Origin: Clostridia bacterium
GTDB lineage: Bacteria; Bacillota; Clostridia; UBA1381
Assembly (NCBI GenBank): GCA_017380475.1
Contig: JAFODX010000053.1
Location: forward strand, 1-7,657
DNA length: 7,657 nt
Direction: 5' to 3'
Positions 1-7,165 of this stretch are shown piece after piece. Numbering within the stretch: position 1 is the first letter of the stretch; each line of letters begins with the position of its first letter. A model generated the notes under the pieces. That model saw nothing but the letters and a program-made list of their open reading frames with translations. It ran no database searches and was not told where the DNA came from. Made by a program: the position numbers and the translations under genes.

Positions 1-206
1 CAGAAATCAAGGATATGACATTTGACGGCAACACAATCAAAATCACATCAGACCTTGTTGCAAATGATGAATACACTGTAAGCGTATATGTTCCCGACGG
101 CTACAGCGTTGCAGACCAGACAGGCTTTACAAATGTAACAAAGGACGGTAACATTGCACGTTTTACATTTGTTCCGTCAGAAACAAAGGAATACAGTTCG
201 AAATAA
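1..206 (+). CDS. C-terminal end of an unidentified beta-rich, probably extracellular protein (5' partial; possible late frameshift)
   Basis: An open frame runs in from the left edge (reading from base 3) and stops at TAA 204-206. The visible tail of about 67 residues alternates polar and hydrophobic residues and is rich in Thr, Val, Asp and Gly (for example NDEYTVSVYVPDGYSV and GNIARFTFVPSETKEYS). That is typical of an Ig-like or beta-sandwich module at the end of secreted or carbohydrate-active Firmicute proteins. No catalytic motif is visible, so I do not assign a function. The end is odd: adding one T in the AGTTCG at 195-200 would change the tail from EYSSK-stop to EYSFEIKFEK with a stop at 218-220, which is a more natural final beta strand. 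The gene converges on the aromatic operon and shares the terminator at 232-270. Confidence 0.6.
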   Translation, partial: EIKDMTFDGNTIKITSDLVANDEYTVSVYVPDGYSVADQTGFTNVTKDGNIARFTFVPSETKEYSSK

Positions 207-231
207 AATTTGAAAAGTAATTTTAATCAAC

Positions 232-270
232 AAAAAATCCGGTAGAACTTTGAGTTTTACCGGATTTTTT
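232..270. terminator. Bidirectional Rho-independent terminator between convergent genes
   Basis: The left arm (232-248) and right arm (254-270) form a 17-bp stem with one G-T wobble around a 5-nt loop. The core is TCCGGTA/TACCGGA. The stem is flanked by six A on the left and six T on the right, so transcripts from either strand end in a U-tract. It lies 26 nt after the stop of the plus-strand gene and 3 nt after the tyrA stop on the minus strand, so it can end both transcription units. Confidence 0.9.
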
Positions 271-272
271 GT

Positions 273-1133
273 TTATGCTTTTTTATTAAACTCGTTTCTG
301 CGTTCGGTAGAAATGCGCATCATACTTCTCATTTCTTCCTTGTCATTATTTTTAACGCACTCATACAGTTTGTCAAAGGTGCGTTTATATTTCTCCATTT
401 CCTTCAGCAGTGCATCACGGTTAGAGAGGAAAAGCTCGCTCCACATTTCGTCGTTTATGCGTGCTATACGAGTAAGGTCACGGAACGAGTCGCCTGTGTA
501 AAGCACAAGTCCGGGGTTATCGTTTGCACACATCAAAGACACTGCGATACAGTGCGTAAGCTGTGACAAAAACGCAATCATTTCATCGTGCTTTTCGGGG
601 TTAAGCACAGAAATGCGTGCAAAACCGAGTATTTCACCAAGCTCCTTGCAGGTTTCAATTGCACCGAATGTATTCTTATCAGTCGGCACAACGATATAGT
701 TTGCATCCTTAAATATTGAATCGTCAGCGTTTTTTACACCGCTCACTTCACGTCCTGCCATCGGGTGTGCGGAAATAAACTCAACACCCGGTTTTAACAG
801 CGACTGTATCTCATAAACGATACATCCCTTTACGCCTGTTACATCGGTAATAACTGTACCCTCTGCAATAAGATTTCCGTAATTTTTTATCCACTCAACG
901 AAAGTATGGGGGTAGAGTGCGAAAACGATAATATCCGCTTCTTTGATAAGTGCCTCGCTGACTTCCGTACTGCCGTTGTCAATGAGCTTTTCGGCAAGTG
1001 CATAGTCGATGTCAGCTTGCTCCTTTGTTATTGCAGTAACATAAAAGCCCTTTTTCTTAAGTGCCATTGCGTAGCAACCGCCCAGAAGACCGAGTCCTAC
1101 TATAAGGAATTTTTTATCTTTATCTATTTTCAT
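273..1133 (-). CDS. tyrA: Prephenate dehydrogenase (tyrosine branch), no ACT domain
   Basis: This 286-residue protein is predicted to oxidatively decarboxylate prephenate to 4-hydroxyphenylpyruvate, the committed step to tyrosine, in the cytoplasm. It has an N-terminal Rossmann fold with GLGLLG at residues 13-18. It then carries the TyrA motifs TDVTGVKG (96-103), HPMAGRE (123-129, with the expected catalytic His123), QLTH (191-194) and FRDLTRIA (217-224, substrate-binding Arg222), followed by the all-helical C-terminal domain. It ends near the family core length, so the C-terminal ACT domain of Bacillus-type TyrA is absent. Two positions differ from the usual pattern. The Ser of the common DxGSVK motif is Gly100. 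The end of the second beta strand reads AITKEQ without the acidic residue typical of NAD-specific enzymes, which suggests NADP use. The start at 1133 follows an AAAGGA ribosome site, 5 nt after aroA. It is the last gene of the operon. Confidence 0.95.
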   Translation of the reverse strand: MKIDKDKKFLIVGLGLLGGCYAMALKKKGFYVTAITKEQADIDYALAEKLIDNGSTEVSEALIKEADIIVFALYPHTFVEWIKNYGNLIAEGTVITDVTGVKGCIVYEIQSLLKPGVEFISAHPMAGREVSGVKNADDSIFKDANYIVVPTDKNTFGAIETCKELGEILGFARISVLNPEKHDEMIAFLSQLTHCIAVSLMCANDNPGLVLYTGDSFRDLTRIARINDEMWSELFLSNRDALLKEMEKYKRTFDKLYECVKNNDKEEMRSMMRISTERRNEFNKKA

Positions 1134-1138
1134 TTTTA

Positions 1139-2338
1139 TCAGTCCTTTATTATTATTCCAAGCTGTGAAATTTGTCTGAAAAAGTCAGGATAGCTTTTTG
1201 AAACGGCTTCCGCACCGTCAATTTCACCGCCCGTTACAGAACATAACAGCGACAGTGCCATTACAATTCTGTGGTCGTTATGCCCATATAGCACACAATC
1301 AGGCGTTTTAAGACTTCCGTTGTGGATGGTTACCGAATTTTCATTAACCGTAACCTTTATACCAAACTTTGCAAGTTCCTCCGCCATTGCTTGTGCACGG
1401 TCACTTTCCTTGATTTTAAGTCTCGCCGTACCCGTAAACTCTGCACCGCCCGTATACGCTGACATAGCGAACATAACGGGTGCAAGGTCGGGGCAATCCG
1501 ATAAATCAAAGCATTTTTGTCCGTCTGTAAGTCCTTTAAACATATCAGAATAAACTCTGTCGCCCTGCAGACTGTCACTTTTAAGACCGCTGATGGAAAC
1601 ATTTCCGCCGATGACATTAAATGCATCAAGGAATGCCGCATTTGAATAATCGCCCTCAACAGAAATAGCCGTGTTCTGATATTTCTGATTCCCTTTTATG
1701 TAGAACACGTTGTCTTTGCGGACTATCCCGACGCCAAAGCTTTTCATTGCATCAAGTGTCAGGTCAACGTATGACGCACTCTCAAAATTGCCCGTAACCG
1801 TCAGCGTACTGTCACCATAAAGCAAAGGCAGAACAAACAGCAGACCTGTGATAAACTGGCTTGAAATATCGCCTGCAACAGTAAAATCGCCTGATTTGAG
1901 CTTGCCGCAGACCGTAACCGAATTTGCGCTTTTTATGAATTCAATATTCTGTTCTTTGCAGATTTCTTCATAAACAGACAACGGTCTTTCAAAAAGCCGT
2001 GAACTGCCTGTCAGTGTGATTTTTTTGCCCGACATCATACAAACAGGAATCAGAAACCGCAGTGTGCTTCCGCTTTCGTTACAGAAAAGCTCTGTTTCAC
2101 CGTTGATATTCTGTGGGTTTATGCCTCCGATTTTTACTGTATCACCGTCAGAATCAATCGTTGCACCCATATTCTTCAGACACCCGATTGTTGCAAGTAT
2201 GTCCTTTGATTCGGACAGATCAGAAATAACGGAGTTTTCCGATAAAGCACCGCATATAAGCAGTCGGTGTGCCATACTTTTAGACGGCGGTGCAAAAATC
2301 CTGCCCGACGCCGTTGATTTTTCTATAGTAACTTTCAT
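1139..2338 (-). CDS. aroA: 3-phosphoshikimate 1-carboxyvinyltransferase (EPSP synthase)
   Basis: This 399-residue enzyme transfers the enolpyruvyl group of PEP to shikimate-3-phosphate, step 6 of the shikimate pathway. Family motifs occur in order: PSKSMAHR at 18-25 (phosphoshikimate and PEP binding), NESGSTLR at 87-94 (the PEP/glyphosate loop), GDISSQF at 156-162, DCPDLAPV at 281-288 (probable catalytic base Asp284), KESDR at 310-314 and DHRIVMA at 355-361. It is somewhat shorter than the roughly 427-residue E. coli enzyme but keeps both halves of the two-domain fold. In the PEP loop the residue after the conserved Arg94 is Phe95, where E. coli has Pro101. A GGAG ribosome site overlaps the end of aroC. 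The gap to aroC is 3 nt and the gap to tyrA is 5 nt, consistent with coupled translation. Confidence 0.97.
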   Translation of the reverse strand: MKVTIEKSTASGRIFAPPSKSMAHRLLICGALSENSVISDLSESKDILATIGCLKNMGATIDSDGDTVKIGGINPQNINGETELFCNESGSTLRFLIPVCMMSGKKITLTGSSRLFERPLSVYEEICKEQNIEFIKSANSVTVCGKLKSGDFTVAGDISSQFITGLLFVLPLLYGDSTLTVTGNFESASYVDLTLDAMKSFGVGIVRKDNVFYIKGNQKYQNTAISVEGDYSNAAFLDAFNVIGGNVSISGLKSDSLQGDRVYSDMFKGLTDGQKCFDLSDCPDLAPVMFAMSAYTGGAEFTGTARLKIKESDRAQAMAEELAKFGIKVTVNENSVTIHNGSLKTPDCVLYGHNDHRIVMALSLLCSVTGGEIDGAEAVSKSYPDFFRQISQLGIIIKD

Positions 2339-2341
2339 AAA

Positions 2342-3436
2342 TCATTCTCCGAGCCAGTCTGTTCCGTATCTGCCTGCAAGAATATCGCATAATGCGAGTG
2401 CGGTCACACAGTCAACAACTATGCGTGCTCTGTGAACAATACACGGGTCATGCCGTCCTTTTGACTGCAAAACTGTATTTTCGCCTGTTTCTATATTTAC
2501 GGTATTCTGTTGAGTTCCCAATGTCGGGGTAGGACGCACTGCACATCTGAAAATAACGGGCATTCCGTTTGTTATACCGCCGTTAATTCCTCCTGCGTTG
2601 TTGGTCACGGTGCATATTTTACCGTTGTTGTTACAGAACTCATCATTAGCTTCCTTGCCTGTCATATCGGCAATTGCAAACCCTGCCCCAAACTCAACAC
2701 CCTTAATTGCAGGAATTGAGAACAGTGCGTGTGAAAGTACACTCTCAACAGAGTCAAACATCGGCTCGCCAAGTCCCGAATCGAGCCCTGTTACGGCAGT
2801 TTCTAAAACTCCGCCGACACTGTTGCCGTCTTTTTTTGCAGTGAGTATAGCCTCTGTCATTTTTTCCTTAACCGCATCGTCCAACACGGCAAAATCCTTT
2901 TCGTAAAGGCTTTCGATTTCTGCATTGATTGCATCTGAAAAATCAATATCTGATATTCCTGCGCATCTTTTTATATGTGTTCCGATTTTAATACCTTTTT
3001 TGTTAAGTGCAGGCATAACAATACCGCCTGCGGCAACCAGAGCCGCCGTGATGCGACCGCTGAAATGTCCGCCTCCCCGATAGTCCTGATACCCGTGATA
3101 CTTGCATTCGGCAGTATAATCTGCGTGCGACGGTCTCAGAAGATTGCGTGTAGCGGAATAGTCCTTTGACCGTGTATCCTCGTTGGGGATAAGTATGCAC
3201 AACGGTGTACCGGTTGTTCTGCCATTAAAAACACCGCTTTCTATAACAAACTCGTCCTGCTCCTGTCTTGGTGTGGAAATTGCACCCGACGGACGTCTTA
3301 AAGTGAGAAGCTTATTTATATAATCAGTATCAACCGTAAGTCCCGGTGCAAGTCCGTCAATAACAACACCTATAGCAGGCCCGTGGCTTTCGCCAAAAAC
3401 CGTGATACTCACATTGTTTCCAAAAACATTCTTCAT
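2342..3436 (-). CDS. aroC: Chorismate synthase
   Basis: This 364-residue, reduced-FMN-dependent enzyme removes phosphate from EPSP to give chorismate, step 7 of the pathway. It has the usual length and all family signatures: FGESHG at residues 14-19 (catalytic His18), RPSHAD at 101-106 (second catalytic His104), GGHFSGRITA at 122-131, NNAGGINGGITNG at 269-281, RPTPTLG at 291-297 and GRHDPCIVHRA at 327-337 (Asp330 near the flavin). No flavin reductase domain is fused, so reduced FMN must come from elsewhere. The ATG overlaps the aroB stop as ATGA (3433-3436). An AAGGAG ribosome site lies inside the aroB 3' end at 3448-3453, so the two genes are probably translationally coupled. Confidence 0.98.
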   Translation of the reverse strand: MKNVFGNNVSITVFGESHGPAIGVVIDGLAPGLTVDTDYINKLLTLRRPSGAISTPRQEQDEFVIESGVFNGRTTGTPLCILIPNEDTRSKDYSATRNLLRPSHADYTAECKYHGYQDYRGGGHFSGRITAALVAAGGIVMPALNKKGIKIGTHIKRCAGISDIDFSDAINAEIESLYEKDFAVLDDAVKEKMTEAILTAKKDGNSVGGVLETAVTGLDSGLGEPMFDSVESVLSHALFSIPAIKGVEFGAGFAIADMTGKEANDEFCNNNGKICTVTNNAGGINGGITNGMPVIFRCAVRPTPTLGTQQNTVNIETGENTVLQSKGRHDPCIVHRARIVVDCVTALALCDILAGRYGTDWLGE

Positions 3437-4446
3437 TTTGCAAGAGTCTCCTTAACAAGTTTTTCAAATTCAGCAAACGGCATTTTCCGAAGCTTGTAAC
3501 TGCCGATTTCGGGTACATATACAACTGTTATATCATCACCCGATGCTTTCTTATCGTGTCGGCAAATTTCTGAAAGCTCATCTGCACTGTATTCACACTC
3601 TGTCGGCAGACCAAGCTTTTCCAGAATCGGAACAAGCCTTTTTTGCACGCTTTCATCACACATCGGTATCATTCCGATAGCCACACATTCGCCGTGATAG
3701 TATTTTTCAAGCTCGTTAACCGATTCAACGGCGTGGGCAAGTGTGTGTCCGAAATTCAGGATTTTCCGAAGTCCCGATTCCTTTTCGTCCTCCTCAACCA
3801 CATATTTCTTTATACGCAGTGAACGCTCTATTATTGTATCGATGTTTTCATAAATATCGCCATTTTCAAAGATTTCAAAGAGCTCGGAATCGCTTGTGAG
3901 CGACATCTTCACCGACTCAGCCAGTCCGTTTGAAATCTGACGGCGGGGGAGTGTTTTTAGAGTGTCGGCATCAATTATAACTGCCTTTGGCGGATAGAAC
4001 GCACCGACAATGTTTTTAATACCTGAAAAATCAATTGCTGTCTTTCCGCCGATTGAAGAATCCACCTGTGAAAGAACGGTGGTGGGGATATTGTAAAAAT
4101 CCACTCCGCGCATATAGGAGGAAGCAACAAACCCCGAAAGGTCACCGACAACACCTCCGCCGACTGCAACCACGCAGTCGGTACGTGTGAAATTGTTCTC
4201 CACCATACATTCAAGAAGATACTTGAATGTATCAATATTCTTTGATTTTTCGCCCTCGTTAATGGTTACGATAACCGCATCGCTGCACGCATCGGCAACC
4301 GTTTTGGCATACTCTTTCGGCACACCCGTGTCCGTAACAATCAGGACTTTTCTCTTAAGGTCAAGGTATTCGCCGGCATTTTTCAATGCACCTCTTTCTA
4401 AGTAGATGTTATATGTACCGGTCTGTGTTTTTACAGGAATAATCAT
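3433..4446 (-). CDS. aroB: 3-dehydroquinate synthase
   Basis: This NAD- and zinc-dependent enzyme cyclises DAHP to 3-dehydroquinate, step 2 of the shikimate pathway. I chose the ATG at 4446 (337 residues, starting MIIPVKTQTG). It sits 8 nt after a GAGG site (4455-4458) and 13 nt after the pheA stop, matching the spacing elsewhere in the operon. It also starts close to the family's first beta strand. A longer frame opens at 4482, but its 12 extra residues (MKKKTTYNEEKK) are charged, overlap the end of pheA and have a poor ribosome site. Motifs in the 337-residue numbering are GGGVVGD at 96-102 (NAD binding), GLAESVK at 174-180 with zinc ligand Glu177, NFGHTLAHAVE at 231-241 with zinc ligand His234 and catalytic His238, and HGE at 251-253 with the third ligand His251. 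It overlaps aroC by 4 nt. Confidence 0.96.
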   Translation of the reverse strand: MIIPVKTQTGTYNIYLERGALKNAGEYLDLKRKVLIVTDTGVPKEYAKTVADACSDAVIVTINEGEKSKNIDTFKYLLECMVENNFTRTDCVVAVGGGVVGDLSGFVASSYMRGVDFYNIPTTVLSQVDSSIGGKTAIDFSGIKNIVGAFYPPKAVIIDADTLKTLPRRQISNGLAESVKMSLTSDSELFEIFENGDIYENIDTIIERSLRIKKYVVEEDEKESGLRKILNFGHTLAHAVESVNELEKYYHGECVAIGMIPMCDESVQKRLVPILEKLGLPTECEYSADELSEICRHDKKASGDDITVVYVPEIGSYKLRKMPFAEFEKLVKETLAK

Positions 4447-4459
4447 TTTCTTTTCCTCG

Positions 4460-5548
4460 TTATATGTGGTTTTCTTTTTCATAAGTACCCACGACTTTCA
4501 GGTGAGCACAGCACTTTTCAAGTTCTTTAAGCATAGCCATACCGTAGGGACTGTTTATATCGCCTTCGCCCTCGGCATAGAAGTAATAGTCCCAGACAAG
4601 CTCTTTTGTCGGACGGCTTTTTAGCGCACGCAGGTTGAACCCATGCTGACCGATAACGGAAATTGCCGTACCCAGTGAACCTGCCGCATTCTTAACCGTA
4701 AAGAGCATAATAAATCTCTGGTCTGTGGGTGCAGGAGATTTTGGTGAGCGTGAGAACACTGCAAAACGTGTGGTATTGATACTGCTTTCGTTTATGTGCG
4801 ATGCAAGCACCGAAAGTCCGAACTTTTCTGCCGCCTCAACACTGCCTATTGCCGCAACCGATTTGTCATTTGCGAGTGCAACCGATTTTGCCGCAACAGC
4901 CGTGTTTACTGCATCTTCTGTTATAAACCCGTGTTTTTCTGTAAATTCAGCACACTGTCCGAGTGCCTGCGGATGGCTTATAACTTTTTTGATATCATCA
5001 ATTGATGCACCCTTTACACCGAGCAGATTCTGTACGATTTCTGCCTCATACACACCGTTTATATAAAGTGAGCCGAAAAATGCAAGGTCAAGCACTTTGC
5101 CGACATCGCCGTTATAGCTGTTTTCAATCGGGAGAACAACGCAGTCACATTCGCCGTTTTCACACGCCTCATACGCCGATTTGAAATCAGAATACGGTAC
5201 GCACTGTGCATCAGGGAAAATCTTTTCTGCTGCGATATTGGCAAATGCACCCGCAACACCGCTGTATCCGACTTTCATTCCCTCAAGGAGCTTGTGTTGC
5301 ATATCCTTGGACAGCTTTATGTTGTTCTTGAGGAAATTTATATAATATGCTTTGTATTCATCATTTTTGATTTTTTCGGAGTTCTTTTTAATGATTTCTT
5401 CTTCTCTGCCGAAATCATCAACGGGTATGCCGTTTTCTTTCTTGTACTGTGTAACAAGCTTTACCGCATCCATACGCTCCTCGAAAAGGTCTGCCATTTC
5501 ACGGTCAACCCGGTTTATTATCTCTCTTGCTTTCTGAAGTTCGTTCAT
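4460..5548 (-). CDS. pheA: Bifunctional chorismate mutase/prephenate dehydratase with ACT domain (P-protein)
   Basis: Predicted to convert chorismate to prephenate and then to phenylpyruvate, the committed steps to phenylalanine. I chose the ATG at 5548 (362 residues, MNELQKAREI). It has a GGGGGA ribosome site 6 nt upstream and lies 14 nt after the acetyltransferase stop. The frame can open at 5608, but that only adds residues overlapping the upstream gene. Residues 1-90 are an AroQ-type mutase keeping the full E. coli active-site set by alignment: Arg8, Arg25, Lys36, Asp45, Arg48, Glu49, Ser80 and Gln84. The dehydratase domain spans about 91-275, with VGYSGVAGAF at 93-102, HPQALGQC at 202-209 and the catalytic NTTRF at 258-262. 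An ACT domain fills about 280-362. Its two Phe-binding motifs are altered: GALV reads GSLG (290-293) and ESRP reads KSRP (310-313), so feedback behaviour may differ. Confidence 0.96.
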   Translation of the reverse strand: MNELQKAREIINRVDREMADLFEERMDAVKLVTQYKKENGIPVDDFGREEEIIKKNSEKIKNDEYKAYYINFLKNNIKLSKDMQHKLLEGMKVGYSGVAGAFANIAAEKIFPDAQCVPYSDFKSAYEACENGECDCVVLPIENSYNGDVGKVLDLAFFGSLYINGVYEAEIVQNLLGVKGASIDDIKKVISHPQALGQCAEFTEKHGFITEDAVNTAVAAKSVALANDKSVAAIGSVEAAEKFGLSVLASHINESSINTTRFAVFSRSPKSPAPTDQRFIMLFTVKNAAGSLGTAISVIGQHGFNLRALKSRPTKELVWDYYFYAEGEGDINSPYGMAMLKELEKCCAHLKVVGTYEKENHI

Positions 5549-5562
5549 CAGTGTTCCCCCAA

Positions 5563-6027
5563 TCACAGTATGATTTCCATACTGGTTTTCTGCGGTACAA
5601 GACCGCACGATTCATAAAATTTCATAGCCGATTCGTTACAGCTCCAGACGTTTAAGGTAAGGTTGTAGCATCCGTTCTCCTTTGCAAATTCCACAGCGGC
5701 ATTGTAGAGCTCTTTGCCTATATGCCTGCCCCGTAGATTTTCGTCAACGCATAGATCGTCAATGTAGAGCGTTTTTATATCCGTAAGCACAGAATCATCA
5801 ATGTGCTGCCGGAAAATACAGAAGCAATACCCCATAACCGTATCATCTTCATCGACAGCGACAAGAATCGGTCTGTTGCCGTCCTGTAAAAGGATTTTAA
5901 GTTCAGCATCGGAATATTTTCTTCCTATTTTAAAGATATCGGGTCTGCCCAGATGATGCACCATATCAACCTGCGAGAGCAGGTCTCCGATTTTTGGAAT
6001 ATCCTTTATTTGTGCAAGTCGTATCAT
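5563..6027 (-). CDS. GNAT-family N-acetyltransferase of unknown substrate, embedded in the aromatic operon
   Basis: This complete 154-residue protein is a single GNAT domain. It begins MIRLAQIKDIPKIGDLL, the usual first strand and helix. It has YIDDLCVDENLRGRHIGKEL, whose RGRHIGK at 99-105 is the acetyl-CoA pyrophosphate-binding loop. It ends with LNVWSCNESAMKFYESCGL, the conserved late strand and helix with the often catalytic Tyr. The family acetylates small amines, peptides or protein N-termini. The sequence does not identify the acceptor, and the general fold does not imply a role in aromatic synthesis. It lies 13 nt after the DAHP synthase stop and 14 nt before pheA, with a clear GAGGTGA ribosome site, so it is almost certainly co-transcribed and may have been recruited to the operon. 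Family assignment is firm; function is unknown. Confidence 0.9.
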   Translation of the reverse strand: MIRLAQIKDIPKIGDLLSQVDMVHHLGRPDIFKIGRKYSDAELKILLQDGNRPILVAVDEDDTVMGYCFCIFRQHIDDSVLTDIKTLYIDDLCVDENLRGRHIGKELYNAAVEFAKENGCYNLTLNVWSCNESAMKFYESCGLVPQKTSMEIIL

Positions 6028-6040
6028 ACTATCACCTCAG

Positions 6041-7069
6041 TTATAGCTTATCAGCAATATCGAATATCAGCTGTTCTGTCTTTTCCCAGCCAAGACACGG
6101 GTCAGTGATAGACTTTCCGAAAACGTGCTCACCAACGCTCTGTGCACCGTCTTCAATATAGCTTTCAATCATAAGGCCTTTAACAAGCTTTTTAATGTCA
6201 TCATTCTGATTACGGCTGTGTACGATATCTTTAGCTATACGGATTTGTTCAAGATACTGTTTGCCTGAGTTATTATGGTTTGTATCAACGATAACCGACG
6301 GGTTAACGAGATTTGATTTATCGTAAAGCTCCTTTACCCTTACAAGGTCCTCGTAATGGTAGTTTGAAACATTTCTGCCTGCATAGTCGATATAACCACG
6401 GAGAATTGCGTGAGCATACGGATTGCCCTCGCTTGTAACCTCCCAGCCACGGTATAGGAATGTGTGGCTTCCCTGAGCGGCAACGATTGAGTTCATCATA
6501 ACGCCCAGATCTCCGCCTGTCGGGTTCTTCATTCCCACAGGTGCTTCAATACCGCTTGCTGTTAAGCGGTGCTGTTGGTTTTCAACAGAACGTGCACCGA
6601 TAGCTACATATGAAAGCAAATCCGAAAGGTAGCGGTAGTTTTCAGGATAGAGCATCTCGTCTGCGCAGGAAAAATCATAGTCACGCAGTGCTGAGAGGTG
6701 AAGGTCACGTATAGCAACGATTCCCTTGTACATATCAGGCTTTTCTTCCGGGTCCGGCTGATGAAGCATACCCTTGTAGCCCTGTCCTGTTGTTCTTGGT
6801 TTATTCGTATATATTCTCGGTATGATTATAATTTTGTCAGATACCTGATCCTCAACCTTGCGAAGTCTTGAGATATATTCAAGCACAGGCTCGCTGTGGT
6901 CTGCTGAACACGGGCCTATAACGAGCAGAAACTTATCAAGCTCACCCTCAAATACGGCTTTGATGTTTTTGTCACGCTCTGCCTTAACCTGTTCCATACG
7001 CTCTGTGAGTGCATATTCTTTTTTTACATCCTGCGGAATCGGGAGTTTTCTGTGGAAATTCATCTGCAT
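6041..7069 (-). CDS. aroF: 3-deoxy-7-phosphoheptulonate (DAHP) synthase, class I AroF/G/H type
   Basis: This 342-residue enzyme condenses PEP with erythrose-4-phosphate to start the shikimate pathway. Motifs are GPCSADH at residues 52-58 with metal ligand Cys54, NKPRTTGQGYKGM at 89-101 (PEP and erythrose-4-phosphate binding), GARSVENQQHR at 158-168, PVGMKNPTGGD at 177-187, DTNHNNSGK at 262-270 with metal ligand His265, IESYIEDG at 301-308 with metal ligand Glu302, and ITDPC at 321-325 with Asp323. All four metal ligands of the E. coli class I enzyme are therefore present. The N-terminal arm resembles the allosteric arm of the E. coli isozymes, but I cannot tell which amino acid inhibits it. 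The symbol is generic for this class. The start at 7069 follows AGAGGT; a second ATG at 7063 is possible but more distant from that site. It is the first full-length gene of the operon, behind the leader peptide and attenuator. Confidence 0.95.
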   Translation of the reverse strand: MQMNFHRKLPIPQDVKKEYALTERMEQVKAERDKNIKAVFEGELDKFLLVIGPCSADHSEPVLEYISRLRKVEDQVSDKIIIIPRIYTNKPRTTGQGYKGMLHQPDPEEKPDMYKGIVAIRDLHLSALRDYDFSCADEMLYPENYRYLSDLLSYVAIGARSVENQQHRLTASGIEAPVGMKNPTGGDLGVMMNSIVAAQGSHTFLYRGWEVTSEGNPYAHAILRGYIDYAGRNVSNYHYEDLVRVKELYDKSNLVNPSVIVDTNHNNSGKQYLEQIRIAKDIVHSRNQNDDIKKLVKGLMIESYIEDGAQSVGEHVFGKSITDPCLGWEKTEQLIFDIADKL

Positions 7070-7119
7070 TTTTCATTACCTCTGCTTTCTTGTCAGGACA
7101 CTGATTTATTTTTATAAAT

Positions 7120-7165
7120 AAAAAATCCACATTTCATTGTTACTAAAATGCACAACGAATGCGGA
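7120..7165 (-). terminator. Attenuator: Rho-independent terminator between leader peptide and DAHP synthase
   Basis: Read on the minus strand, TCCGCATTCGTTGT (7165-7152) pairs with ACAATGAAATGTGGA (7140-7126) through 14 pairs. There are two G-U wobbles, one bulged A (7134) and an 11-nt loop. Six U follow directly (7125-7120) and then UAUUUAU. The hairpin starts 29 nt after the leader stop codon and ends about 50 nt before the DAHP synthase ATG, where nothing needs ending except a leader transcript. That placement makes it an attenuator candidate rather than a gene-end terminator. Pairing was done by eye and no energy was computed. Confidence 0.85.

Noticed and set aside
2016..2435. 139-codon plus-strand frame, the longest on the plus strand
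   Set aside because: It is the complement of the aroA start and aroC end, both of which have full family motifs. It has no domain-like pattern and no ribosome site.
4447..4482. Longer aroB start at 4482
   Set aside because: The 12 extra residues are a Lys/Glu-rich stretch overlapping the pheA end. The GAGG site at 4455-4458 and the spacing fit the ATG at 4446 instead.
5549..5608. Longer pheA start at 5608
   Set aside because: The extra 20 residues overlap the acetyltransferase 3' end, match no mutase sequence, and a GGGGGA site supports the ATG at 5548.
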